64,000 nt of DNA from Fulvia fulva (lineage: Eukaryota; Ascomycota; Dothideomycetes; Mycosphaerellales; Mycosphaerellaceae): positions 1,240,001-1,304,000 of the forward strand of contig NC_063013.1 of NCBI RefSeq assembly GCF_020509005.1, written 5' to 3'. Each line of letters opens with the position of its first letter. The first letter of the stretch is position 1. Under the pieces are notes generated by a model. That model had not been told where the DNA came from. It worked only from the letters and a program-made list of their open reading frames with translations, and did no database searches. A program made the translations under genes and the position numbers. This document shows, one piece after another, positions 47,887 to 57,058 of the stretch.

Positions 47887-49479
47887 TCAGTAACGAGGAC
47901 GCTTCCAATAGTATTGCTAGACAATGGTCAATAGGCGAAGAGGTTCAGACATGGGGTCGAATCATACCTTATGCTGCTTCCTGGCAGCACGGATACTGGT
48001 CTTACCCAGGCTCTGGGTGACTGTGTCTCGGCGATTGCTATCTGTGTCCATCTCTGGCACGTAATAGAACTCGCTCTCTAGCAGCTTGCCGGCAGCATCC
48101 TTGCCCTCGCGGCTGATCTCGCCAACACAAGGGATGCCGTCAAGGATGGTCTTCAGTTCGGAAGTGGTCATTACATTGCGATTCTCGTTGTCTGATGGCT
48201 TGGCCATAGCACCACGTAGCTCTGCTGGAAGGTTGCTGTGGATGGTCGACAGCGGCAAAGCATGCACACGCGAGAAGGCGAGCTGGTTGATGACATGATT
48301 CTTAACAGGACTAGCGTGGTACTGCTGTGTACTCATGCTACGTCCTGGAGAGTTGAGGGACGGATTGAGCGGCTTACGCTTGCGCTCCGGCGAGGTCGAC
48401 TGGAACGACTGGAACCTCGACATGATGTTATCGCCGAATGGTCCAAAGGAATGCACGATCGGATCGTTTTCCTCGTTGTGGTCCGAGAACTCATCTTGCT
48501 CAGACGCCAGAGTCGCACGGGACTCCAAGAACGATTCGTTTTGCTTGGGAATCGACATTGACGAGCACTTTGGCGTGGTCTCACCGGCACATGTGGGCTC
48601 AGGTGTTGAATCATGAGGTGCGTCTTCATCAGAGTTGTGGTCCTCGTAGATTTGCACAGATGCAGAGTCGGCACGAAAGGTCGAGGAGAATGTTGTGCCG
48701 AAGTCGAGACCATTAAGACCTGGAGTTGGCGAGACTGGTGATGCAAGACGTGGCGGTAATATCGGCGGCGGACTTGATGCAAACTGAGTTGCTGACACAG
48801 ATTGACGTTTAGACGGCGAGTCCTGCGCCCATGGTGATCTGGGTTCGATCGACGCCTGCTCGCGTGCCTCGTCCTTCGGCCACACGAGCATTACACGCGT
48901 ATTTTGCACGTCGACGATGATCTGAGCCATCGGCTTGCCCGACTCGAATGTCTGACCCTTTGCCAACTCGATGATCTCTCCACGGCAGTGCACTTTTGCT
49001 CCATTCCATCCCATACACTCCACCTCCACCTTGCCATTCGGATATGCATCGTCGGGTGTATGATATGAAGCACGCACGTGGACGCGTGAAATATGGCGAT
49101 TGGCAGACAGCTGGTAATCTGAAGAGTTGCTTGAGCGTCCCATAAGTATTGGTTCGCCATTGGCGGGAAGATCAAGAGATGGTACATCGCCAAGAGGAGC
49201 GCGTTCTGAGAGGACGGAAACTGTCCGCTTCAATCCAGGACGCGTTGAACGCGATGGCGGCGAGGATGGGAGAATACCAGTCGAGGATGTAGGTACTGGT
49301 GTAGGATAATACTTGCGGTCGTCGAGTGTCTCGTCGAACTTGCGTTTGGCCGCTCGCGGGAGGCCGGGCGAGGAGGAAAGCGGTTCGAACGCGGGCAGCA
49401 GAGACGGTCGACGCGGCGCTGTATGTGTTGTTTCTGTCGACGGCAGTGCCGTCTTTTCAGATCCTGGTAGGGTATCCAT
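47887..49479 (-). CDS. FHA-domain protein, Tos4/Plm2-like
   Basis: Forkhead-associated domain protein resembling yeast Tos4 and Plm2, chromatin-bound factors that act in the DNA replication/damage response and are G1/S-expressed. My model is 47968-49479 plus a tiny last exon 47887-47916, joined over a 51-bp intron (GTATGA...CTAG), giving 513 aa. The short exon adds Q-Y-Y-W-K-R-P-R-Y, continuing R-K-Q-H-K. Without splicing the frame stops two codons later. The FHA domain at about 105-200 shows G-R-S at 114-116, S-R-x-H at 131-134 and N-G at 159-160, the phosphothreonine-binding residues. The rest is disordered Ser/Pro-rich sequence with many S-P/T-P sites, except the C-terminal 80 residues (E-F-Y-Y-V-P-E-M-D-T-D), which look conserved. 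Confidence 0.82.
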
Positions 49480-50505
49480 AGTGTATGCACACTGTCGACT
49501 GTCAGACGTGATGTTGGCGGGTGAGCACGTCGTCGTGTCGGTGTGCTGCAGCTGGCTCTCGGCTGATATTGGATGTAGTGCTTCACGCCAGCGCGTATAT
49601 GCAGCTCTGCGGGCTGTAGAGAGTGACTGTTGGTCAGTTGTGGTGGTTCATTGTACAGGAAAGGATACTGATGCCAGAGGAGGAAGAGGAGGTCACCGCG
49701 ACACGGCCAATATGTAGAAGAGAAGTTGAATGGAATCTCAGCCTCTCAGGTGCAGGTCGCGTCTGCAACGACACGCTAGTACAAGCTAGCCGAGCCCGCT
49801 GTGCCAACCTGGAATGCCCCCGTCTCTCTTTTCTACGGGAAACATCCATGGATGATCTCAATTGCACAGTCTTGTAGTATCATCTCGCAATGACTATCTC
49901 GTCGCACAATATCATTGCTATAATGGCTCACTGTGTAGTCTGTACAAAAAGCCAGCATCAGACCGCGGTCTCGTGCTGCAGAACTACTTCTTAGCTTCAT
50001 CAAGCCCTGGCACATAAATCCCAGCCTCCAACTCGTGTACGCGAAAGAGTAACGAAAAGTCTGTCTAAGGATCCATTCAGTCGCGTCGACGACGATCATA
50101 TTCTGAGGCATGCCAGTGTCAGGAAACACATCACGAAGATGTGCATTTTCATCGAAGACATCAGAGAATCCTACAGCCGCCCAGAGCAAGACGATCTACT
50201 TTGTGTAACATGCTGCTACGAATGTGGCTCGAGTCGATCTGTGCGGAGAAGTTTGGCATAGCTATTTTCGAGCATTTTGGACAGGCATTCATGACAGTGA
50301 ACGTCAATGCAGCGCCTAAGTGGCGTAAAGACGACGGACCACGAATCATTGAAATGATGGGTGTGTATGGTATTGATGGCCGTATCACCGTGGCACTTGC
50401 ATTATCCAACTCCAGACACCTCGCTGAACAACAGCACTACTTACACGCTCAACGCTCATCAACTCGCTATTTGTAACTGCTCGTTCACTCGTTTTCTTCT
50501 GTGTT
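49480..50505. other. Intergenic, promoter of the FHA gene
   Basis: 1026 bp, no gene. About 560 bp upstream of the FHA start, cgcgaaa at 50040-50046 is followed by aacgaaaa at 50051-50058, resembling the MBF/SBF (CRCGAAA) elements that drive G1/S genes such as TOS4 in yeast. One short motif pair is weak evidence. The right end is the 3' region of the next gene. Confidence 0.4.
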
Positions 50506-52272
50506 TCACATGTATCCAAACAACAATCTGGTGGATGCTATGTTCTTGCACGTCTCATTGTCGCCGCCTTCGTATATCTGCTGTGACAGCAGAGGAGAAG
50601 ATGCCGGGAGAACCGCAGGCTCCTTCGTTGCTTGTACTTCGTCGGATGTGTCTTCATTCTCCGCAAGCTCTGGAGCCATAGTCGGAGCAGGATCCTTCGA
50701 TAAAGCGGTCGTTACCAGCTCAGCAGACTCGAACGTGGGAGAAATCGATATAGGCTGAGCAACGAAGGGATCGCTGTTGCTGATCTCAAGGTTTGGCACA
50801 TCCGATGTCAATGTCCTTTGGGGATCATGCTCGTAGACTGCTGGCAGCATCGGGCCTTCTGCCAGAGTCGAGACGAGCGCTGTTCGCAGACTCATCCACA
50901 AAGCCAGCACCGCCAATCCGCAAATGGCAATGTTGCGTTTGTCTTGTGCAAGCAGGTATAGGTAGTTCTTCAACAGGACAGAGAGTGGGATGTCTTGCCG
51001 GGCGTATATTGGCGGGAAGTCGTCCAGCGGCTGCGACTCCGGTTCAAAGATTGTCTCTTCCGTATGCTCCATCTCATAGCTTTCGGCTTTTTGCTCAGCA
51101 AGCTTCCTGCTTTCATGTTCGATACGGAGTTGCTGTTCCACCACTTCTCTGATCCGAGCCTCTTCGTCATCATTTCTCTGCCGTGTTTCCAACTCCTCGT
51201 CTTGAAGCCTAGCATCGAGACTCCTACGCAGCTCGTCACCGATCCATGGCAGTATCTCGACATCGACACGCTCCATCTCCGACCAGGCAGCGGACCATGC
51301 AGAAGCGCGCATGAGTCCGTTGGCAGCATACACTTTAATGCTCCACTTTTGTTTGTCCCCAGCTTCTACTCCTTTGACTTGATGATGGCACGTACTGCAA
51401 TGACCGGAATTGGAGCTTGCTATACTGGAACCAATCGCAGAATCTGTACTGTCCTCGCTCGAAGATATGGAAGAGATGGATCCCTGAGCGCGAAAATGGC
51501 CGCATTTAGTTATGCGTTCTTCCTTGAGCTCTAGAGCTTCGAGCAGACGTTCCTCGAGTAGCTCGTAATCGTCTTTCGGATGCAGAATGAGAATTCCTCG
51601 TTGGGCCACAGTTTCAGATACCTTAGAGCGTAGCAGACGATAGTCCTCTAGCAAGTTTCCCGGAACCAGCTCCTGCAAGCTCCTTGTGCTCCATCGCAGT
51701 TGTACTGGTAACAGAGTAACATGGAGCAAGACCAACGGGTACTCTTTCTTCTCTCCCTCGGTGCCCAGCTCTTCGTGTCGCTTCCTTGTGGCTGGACTGC
51801 CCTTGTTGCTTCGTGGTGTGCCAACTCTCGATCGTGAATGTAAGGCAGACCTTCGCGGGCTGCGCTCAAACGAGGGGGTAGGCGAGCTCATTTGCAAACG
51901 CCTGACAGATTCTGGTCTCCTGAACGAGGGTCTGATCATCTGTGGGCTATAGGCCGCGTGTATTGGCGTGGCATGTTCCTGGTCGGTCTCGCTAGATGAC
52001 TCCGGCAGTGATGAGATCGAGGTGGAAGTAATCGCGGATTCGCGCCGTCCATCTTCGCGCTCGGTGTCGGTCGGATCGATGTTCGACGGCTCCAAGTCCT
52101 CGTCAATGCCCTCAAGTATACTGGCTCCGCCCGGATTCTCGTCGAAATCATCCTCTATGCCGTTGTGGAATGCATTGTCGTGCTCAGGTGAAGGATCGTG
52201 GGAGGGATCGGGGCTCGGAATGCCAGTGTCCTGATAGATGGTAAATTGCTGGGTCTTGCTAGGGCGCGCCAT
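50506..52272 (-). CDS. Single-pass membrane protein, 'pathway-specific nitrogen regulator' family
   Basis: 588 aa, no intron needed. It resembles a fungal family that databases commonly label pathway-specific nitrogen regulator. I recognise this from the conserved block K-E-Y-P-L-V-L-L-H-V-T-L-L-P (about 175-190) with moderate confidence, and the label itself rests on thin experimental ground. Layout: acidic disordered N-terminus, Ser/Arg-rich stretch at about 120-170, the conserved block, a C-x2-C-H-H motif near 300, a charged coiled coil at about 350-410, one hydrophobic segment at about 444-464 (N-I-A-I-C-G-L-A-V-L-A-L-W) and a disordered tail. There is no zinc-cluster DNA-binding domain, so it is not a NirA-type activator. 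It lies directly beside niiA, in the same orientation, 307 bp from the niiA stop. Confidence 0.6.
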   Translation of the reverse strand: MARPSKTQQFTIYQDTGIPSPDPSHDPSPEHDNAFHNGIEDDFDENPGGASILEGIDEDLEPSNIDPTDTEREDGRRESAITSTSISSLPESSSETDQEHATPIHAAYSPQMIRPSFRRPESVRRLQMSSPTPSFERSPRRSALHSRSRVGTPRSNKGSPATRKRHEELGTEGEKKEYPLVLLHVTLLPVQLRWSTRSLQELVPGNLLEDYRLLRSKVSETVAQRGILILHPKDDYELLEERLLEALELKEERITKCGHFRAQGSISSISSSEDSTDSAIGSSIASSNSGHCSTCHHQVKGVEAGDKQKWSIKVYAANGLMRASAWSAAWSEMERVDVEILPWIGDELRRSLDARLQDEELETRQRNDDEEARIREVVEQQLRIEHESRKLAEQKAESYEMEHTEETIFEPESQPLDDFPPIYARQDIPLSVLLKNYLYLLAQDKRNIAICGLAVLALWMSLRTALVSTLAEGPMLPAVYEHDPQRTLTSDVPNLEISNSDPFVAQPISISPTFESAELVTTALSKDPAPTMAPELAENEDTSDEVQATKEPAVLPASSPLLSQQIYEGGDNETCKNIASTRLLFGYM

Positions 52273-52579
52273 CGGTACATGAGCCGTGGTAGCTTCACAC
52301 AGCTACAACGTCTCTTTAGAATATTTGCACCATGTCGATGGAATATCTGGTCGGCGACGTTTCTCCCACGAGGACGACGTGTTCGTCTGTTTTCCGGCTG
52401 AACTTTTGAGCGGTCGCAAGGAGCAACAGCCGATGAGCAAGCCGGCTGAGCACTTTCAACATCACCACGATTCGCGACGCTTTTTTGATCGCATTGGCAA
52501 GATGTCCACTTCTTCGTCATGTGGTATAAAACAATCACGCGGAGTATTCAACGTGTATTGAACAGATAATGTACTGCGT
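52273..52579. other. Intergenic between niiA stop and the membrane-protein gene
   Basis: 307 bp; 3' end of niiA and promoter of the downstream minus-strand gene. Nothing further seen. Confidence 0.4.
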
Positions 52580-55500
52580 CTACCAATCAATGCCACCGCT
52601 ACTACGCTCGCCACCAGCCAATATAGCCTGCGCCTTGCCACGCTCTCCCAAACCATTAGGCAAATGGCTCGCCGCAAACGGCTTCCTCCCCTTCATCTTA
52701 AACTTCTTATCAAGAGCCTCGAACGGACTCGTCTTCTCTGTCTCATCCTTCTTGATCTTGAACTTCTCGGTCCCAAGCACACTGTCAAGCTCCTCAATAG
52801 GCGGCAGCTTCACATACACCATGCCATCTTCTCGTGCTTCCACGGGGAAGGTGGCGATGTTGACTTGCTCATCGTTGCTGCACTTGCCTGCTTCCTCGCC
52901 GTTCATTGTGTAGTTTCGTTTGTGCATTGGACAGCTGACCCAGAGCTTGTTCGTCTTGTGGTCCTCGCCGATGAGACCGTCGCTCAGAACGAATGCACGC
53001 TTGTGGGGGCACATCTGTTGGGTGGCATAATACTTGCCTTTCACCTTGAAGATCGCAAGTTGTGTGTCGCCACGCTTCACAGGTACGCTGGAGCCTGTAG
53101 GTGAGTCACTGAACTGGTCGCAGCTTGCAAGGGGCTGCCACGATAGAGCGCTCCACTTTGTGCCCCGGAAGTCTTCCTTTACAGACTCACTCGGCCAGTA
53201 AGCTGGTCTTTGCTGCTCTCGCTCCTCGACCTTTTCCATTGTCTCGATGGTCTCCTTGGTGTTGGCGAATTGTGTGAAAAGTGCCTTTTTTTTAGGGTCT
53301 TGCAGCACCTCTGTCCATTCGCAGAAGAACGAGCCAACGATTTCCTGCATCTGCTTCTCAAGTTCTGCACATATGCCTAGGCTGTCCTCGAGGACGACCT
53401 TCCGAAGATATGCAATTCCACCAGGCAGATTCTCCACCCACCGTGCTGTTCGCTGCAGCTTATCCGCAGTCCGCATGTAGAACATGAGGTAGCGATCGAT
53501 AATCGGGATCACATCATCAGGCGGTACGTCCTTCGCCAGAAGCTCGCTATGCCGTGGCTTCGCACCTCCATTACCGCCGACGAATATGTTGAAGCCCTTC
53601 TCTGTTGCGATCAGACCAAAGTCCTTGTTCTGAGCTTCTGCACACTCTCGTACGCAGCCAGAGACACCTCCTTTCATCTTATGAGGAGAACGGATGCTCT
53701 TGTATCGCTCCTCAAGTCGGACCGCCATGCCGACTGAATCGCCAATACCGAATCGGCACCATGTTGTACCTACGCATGACTTGACAGTTCGTAAGCTCTT
53801 CGCGTAAGCATGTCCTGATTCCATACCACCATCGATGAGCTCCTGCCAAATGTCGGGTAGGTCTTGTTTCTTAGCGCCAAACATGTCTATGCGTTGGCCA
53901 CCCGTGATCTTGCAGTATAGACCGAACTTCTTCGCTACGGTCCCAATAACGATGAGTTTGTCCGCCGTGATCTCACCACCGGACACTCGCGGAACGACAG
54001 AGAACGTTCCATTCCGCTGGATGTTCGCAAGGAAGCGATCGTTCGTGTCTTGTAGTCCTCGTCGGTCTTCATCAATGATGTGCTTGTTGTACAAAGACGC
54101 CATGATGGATCCAATCGTAGGCTTGCATGCCTCACAACCGACCGAGTCAGGCTCTTTGCCACATTCCTTCATCACGTCGGCAAATTTCTGCAACTTCTTC
54201 ACGTAGATGATGTTGAACAGGTCTGCTCGGGAGTACTCGAAGTGTGGGCATAGATGGTTCTTGACCTCAACACCCATTGACGCCATTGTTTTGTTGAAGA
54301 TGGTCTGCACCAGTGGCATGCAGCCACCACAACCAGTCCCGGCCTTGGTGCATGACTTGACGTCTCCGATTGACTTGCAGGTTCCATCCTTGACACTTTT
54401 CACGACGCCGCCTTTGGTAACGTTGTGACATGAACATATTTGTGTGTCGTCATCCAGATCATCGGCGTCATCATCGCCAGAGTTCTTGCCAACGATGAAC
54501 TCTGATGGCGGCACGTCAAGAGCTTTCTGCTTCGTCACCATTGGCACGAGCTTGACGTAGTCCTTTGTGTCACCGATCATCATGCCTCCCAAAAGGTATT
54601 TGCCATCCATGGTGAACAAGTACTTCTTGTAAATTTGCTGGAAAGGATCTTTATACGTCAACGCCTTGACTGGAGATGATGCAGGTCCATTGGTGAGGTT
54701 GTCGAGCTTGCTATCAGATCTTTGCATACCCTCCTTCTTGTTGCCACGACCCGGCAAATCCTTTGGGCCGTCGCGATCAGCAAAGAAGTCACCGAAGCTC
54801 GCCACTTCCACACCTAGCAGCTTGAGCTTCGTGCTGAGATCAGGCCGTTTAAATTTCCGTGGGGCGTGCGCTTTTGCTTGGGTCAGGTTGAAGGCCAGGA
54901 CGTCGGCCATTTCGATGCCGGGTGCAATGAGGCCGAAAGTCTGGTTCTCCCAGCTGGCGCACTCCCCAATCGCGTAGACGTCCTTGGTCGATGTCGCGAG
55001 GCTCTCGTCTACGACGATACCACCATTCCTGTCGGCGCAGCGGATGCCCGCCTTACGAGCCAGGTCGTCGCGTGCCTTGATGCCGATGGCGAAACATATT
55101 GTGCTGCAGTCCATTTGCTCGCCATCTTCGAACACCACACCAATGACGTTGTTATTCTCATCTGTGTTGATCTTGCCAACACGCTTGCTAAGCAAAACAT
55201 CTAGGCCAAGTTGTCGGACCTGCTCAACAACCATACCACCTGCATCACCATCAAGCTGCCGGCTGAGCACCCATCTGTTGCGCTCAATCAGCTTGACTTT
55301 GCCGAACTCTTCGAGGTCCATCATTGCCTTTGCTGCTTCCAAACCAAGTAGACCTCCACCAACCACAGCTCCCGTCGATCCCTTCTTCGTCGCGGAGAAC
55401 TTGATGAGGTTTTCCAGGTCTTCAATGGTTCTGTATACGAACACGCCATTGGCATCGTGGCCAGGGGTGTGCCGTGGAAGTAGGGCATTGGAACCTGTTG

Positions 55501-55924
55501 CCAGTACCAGGATATCATAAGCTACCGTGTCTCCCTTGGCGGTCTCCACGTTCTTTTGTTCGGTATCGATGGATGTAACAAGAGTGTTGAGGTGGTAGGA
55601 GAGCGACCCTTCTGGCATGGACGCGTACCATGATGCGGGATTGAGGTATAGGTTCTCGACCTCGCGATGTTGGAAGAAGCTTGTCAGGCCCACGCGGTTG
55701 TATGCCAGATGCTGCTCTTCGCCGATGACAATGATGTCGTATTCTCTCCTCTTTACATCAAGCTTCAGCAGCTTCTCGATGAAGCTGACGCCCACCATTC
55801 CCAAGCCCACCACGACCACTCTTGTCCGCTTCGTGCCATTGGGAATCTCGCCATTCGCTGCAAGATCCTCGACCTTGTCAGGCAGAACGTTCGCCTCGGA
55901 GTCGTTCCATTCGGTGTTGCTCAT
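52580..55924 (-). CDS. niiA: Nitrite reductase [NAD(P)H]
   Basis: Single-exon, 1114 aa (Aspergillus NiiA is about 1100). It reduces nitrite to ammonium by six electrons in the cytosol, the second step of nitrate assimilation. Domains in order: an FAD-binding pyridine nucleotide-disulfide oxidoreductase part with V-V-V-G-L-G-M-V-G near 35-45 and a second nucleotide site [11 protein letters not shown] near 187-200; a BFD-like [2Fe-2S] cluster with C-S-C-H-N-V and C-G-G-C-M-P (about 495-545); the siroheme/[4Fe-4S] reductase half with C-V-G-T-T-W-C and C-V-R-E-C (about 722-760); and a C-terminal Rieske-type [2Fe-2S] domain with C-P-H and C-P-M-H (about 970-1005). All cluster cysteines expected are present, so the enzyme looks intact. 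It is transcribed divergently from niaD. Confidence 0.95.
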   Translation of the reverse strand: MSNTEWNDSEANVLPDKVEDLAANGEIPNGTKRTRVVVVGLGMVGVSFIEKLLKLDVKRREYDIIVIGEEQHLAYNRVGLTSFFQHREVENLYLNPASWYASMPEGSLSYHLNTLVTSIDTEQKNVETAKGDTVAYDILVLATGSNALLPRHTPGHDANGVFVYRTIEDLENLIKFSATKKGSTGAVVGGGLLGLEAAKAMMDLEEFGKVKLIERNRWVLSRQLDGDAGGMVVEQVRQLGLDVLLSKRVGKINTDENNNVIGVVFEDGEQMDCSTICFAIGIKARDDLARKAGIRCADRNGGIVVDESLATSTKDVYAIGECASWENQTFGLIAPGIEMADVLAFNLTQAKAHAPRKFKRPDLSTKLKLLGVEVASFGDFFADRDGPKDLPGRGNKKEGMQRSDSKLDNLTNGPASSPVKALTYKDPFQQIYKKYLFTMDGKYLLGGMMIGDTKDYVKLVPMVTKQKALDVPPSEFIVGKNSGDDDADDLDDDTQICSCHNVTKGGVVKSVKDGTCKSIGDVKSCTKAGTGCGGCMPLVQTIFNKTMASMGVEVKNHLCPHFEYSRADLFNIIYVKKLQKFADVMKECGKEPDSVGCEACKPTIGSIMASLYNKHIIDEDRRGLQDTNDRFLANIQRNGTFSVVPRVSGGEITADKLIVIGTVAKKFGLYCKITGGQRIDMFGAKKQDLPDIWQELIDGGMESGHAYAKSLRTVKSCVGTTWCRFGIGDSVGMAVRLEERYKSIRSPHKMKGGVSGCVRECAEAQNKDFGLIATEKGFNIFVGGNGGAKPRHSELLAKDVPPDDVIPIIDRYLMFYMRTADKLQRTARWVENLPGGIAYLRKVVLEDSLGICAELEKQMQEIVGSFFCEWTEVLQDPKKKALFTQFANTKETIETMEKVEEREQQRPAYWPSESVKEDFRGTKWSALSWQPLASCDQFSDSPTGSSVPVKRGDTQLAIFKVKGKYYATQQMCPHKRAFVLSDGLIGEDHKTNKLWVSCPMHKRNYTMNGEEAGKCSNDEQVNIATFPVEAREDGMVYVKLPPIEELDSVLGTEKFKIKKDETEKTSPFEALDKKFKMKGRKPFAASHLPNGLGERGKAQAILAGGERSSGGIDW

Positions 55925-56115
55925 GTTGTCCAGATCTCAAGGTAAGCACATTCAGACTTTGTTGTGAGAAACAAGAGGAAGGGCAACAGCACCTACTGCA
56001 CAAGCAGGCTGCAATGGATATTTCCATGCAGTCTTTACGCACCTATACTATGAGCGAAGTGATTGCCCCAGCGCGTGGCGGCCATATGCCAGTGTCACGC
56101 AACGCAACGCAGCCG

Positions 56116-56123
56116 CCTCGGAG
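56116..56123 (-). promoter_or_regulatory. NirA-type binding site (CTCCGAGG on the minus strand)
   Basis: Plus strand cctcggag, whose complement CTCCGAGG fits CTCCGHGG exactly. It is about 190 bp from the niiA start codon and 25 bp from the first GATA site of the cluster. Confidence 0.65.
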
Positions 56124-56147
56124 AAAGCGATGTTGGTGGCATGGCTG

Positions 56148-56299
56148 TTATCGATTGGGACTGCGACCAACGAGGATGAAGGTGTTGACCACAGGCCTCG
56201 AGCCACTGCCATCAACTAGAGCCACATGGCTTTCGGGTGCTGGATGCTGATAGGCATGATAGCGATAAAGAGGTTGCCATTGACTGGTTGTTCTTATCA
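56148..56299. promoter_or_regulatory. Cluster of five GATA-factor sites (AreA type)
   Basis: HGATAR matches: CGATAA (minus) 56148-56153, TGATAG (plus) 56248-56253, TGATAG (plus) 56257-56262, CGATAA (plus) 56263-56268, TGATAA (minus) 56294-56299. Three are within 21 bp. Two more lie further right, TGATAA at 56639-56644 and CGATAG at 56957-56962. Confidence 0.65.
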
Positions 56300-56773
56300 G
56301 AGATGAGGTCCAGGACTCCAGGAGTAGAGCTAGCGGCGCTTGGCGAGAGAGTGATGATTCTGGTATGCCGTACTGAGCTCCATCACGTGCGCAATTTCCC
56401 CGCTGGAAGTCTCCTCTGCCGACAGCCGCTCATGCTCAAAACATTTGGAAATGTGCGCGAGTGACCTCACCTTCAACCTTCAACAGCTTGACCGCCGTCG
56501 CAACGGCCTTTGCTCATTATGGAGTCAACTTGGACAACTCATAAAGCCTCTTTGCCTTGTTGCTGACTCGTCGCCGACCACCACCGATGCCCTTCGCCAG
56601 TGCACGGAACCCGCCTTTTGCCGCTTTAGGATGCAGCATGATAAGAAGAAGGATCAGGCTGGCTATTGGTTCGTCGCCATCTTTCTCTGCAAGAGCCAAC
56701 TCTGCTCATCCGATCAGCCTGCGATCAGCCTGGATGTCCAGATGTGCAGGGGCAGTAAGTGTCGATGTCAGGT

Positions 56774-56781
56774 CTCCGCGG
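56774..56781 (+). promoter_or_regulatory. NirA-type binding site (CTCCGCGG)
   Basis: Exact match to CTCCGHGG on the plus strand, about 280 bp before the niaD start codon and 130 bp from a GATA site at 56639. Confidence 0.65.
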
Positions 56782-57058
56782 TCATGTCTGCACTCTTGTC
56801 ATGCCGGTACAGCATTTCCCAGGAGATGTCAAAAAGCAAACTGCAGGTAGTACGCCATTCGTTTTGTCTAGGCACGACGCTGGAGTCTCACCAGACCGCC
56901 TCCTATCCTACAGGTCGCGCTCAGCTGCTGTGGCATCGCATCACCTGCTGCGGCATCGATAGCCAACATTGAGCTAGTGGTTTGTCTTTTGTCAAACTAC
57001 AGTTGAGCGATTTCCATTCTGTGCTGCATCTTCTCATCTTTTTGTTTTCGCCGTCATT

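Larger units (their letters stand above)
55925..57058. promoter_or_regulatory. Bidirectional niiA-niaD promoter
   Basis: 1134 bp between the two divergent start codons with no convincing ORF. It holds two exact matches to the NirA consensus CTCCGHGG (one on each strand) and at least seven HGATAR sites for the AreA GATA factor, the pattern expected for nitrate induction combined with nitrogen metabolite repression. The distribution resembles the Aspergillus niiA-niaD region, where both factors bind a central nucleosome-positioned segment. That comparison is from general knowledge. Confidence 0.85.

Noticed and set aside
49380..49400. ggttcgaacgc as a tRNA B-box.
   Set aside because: It lies inside the FHA coding sequence and has no matching A-box or cloverleaf. 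I found no tRNA gene in the window.
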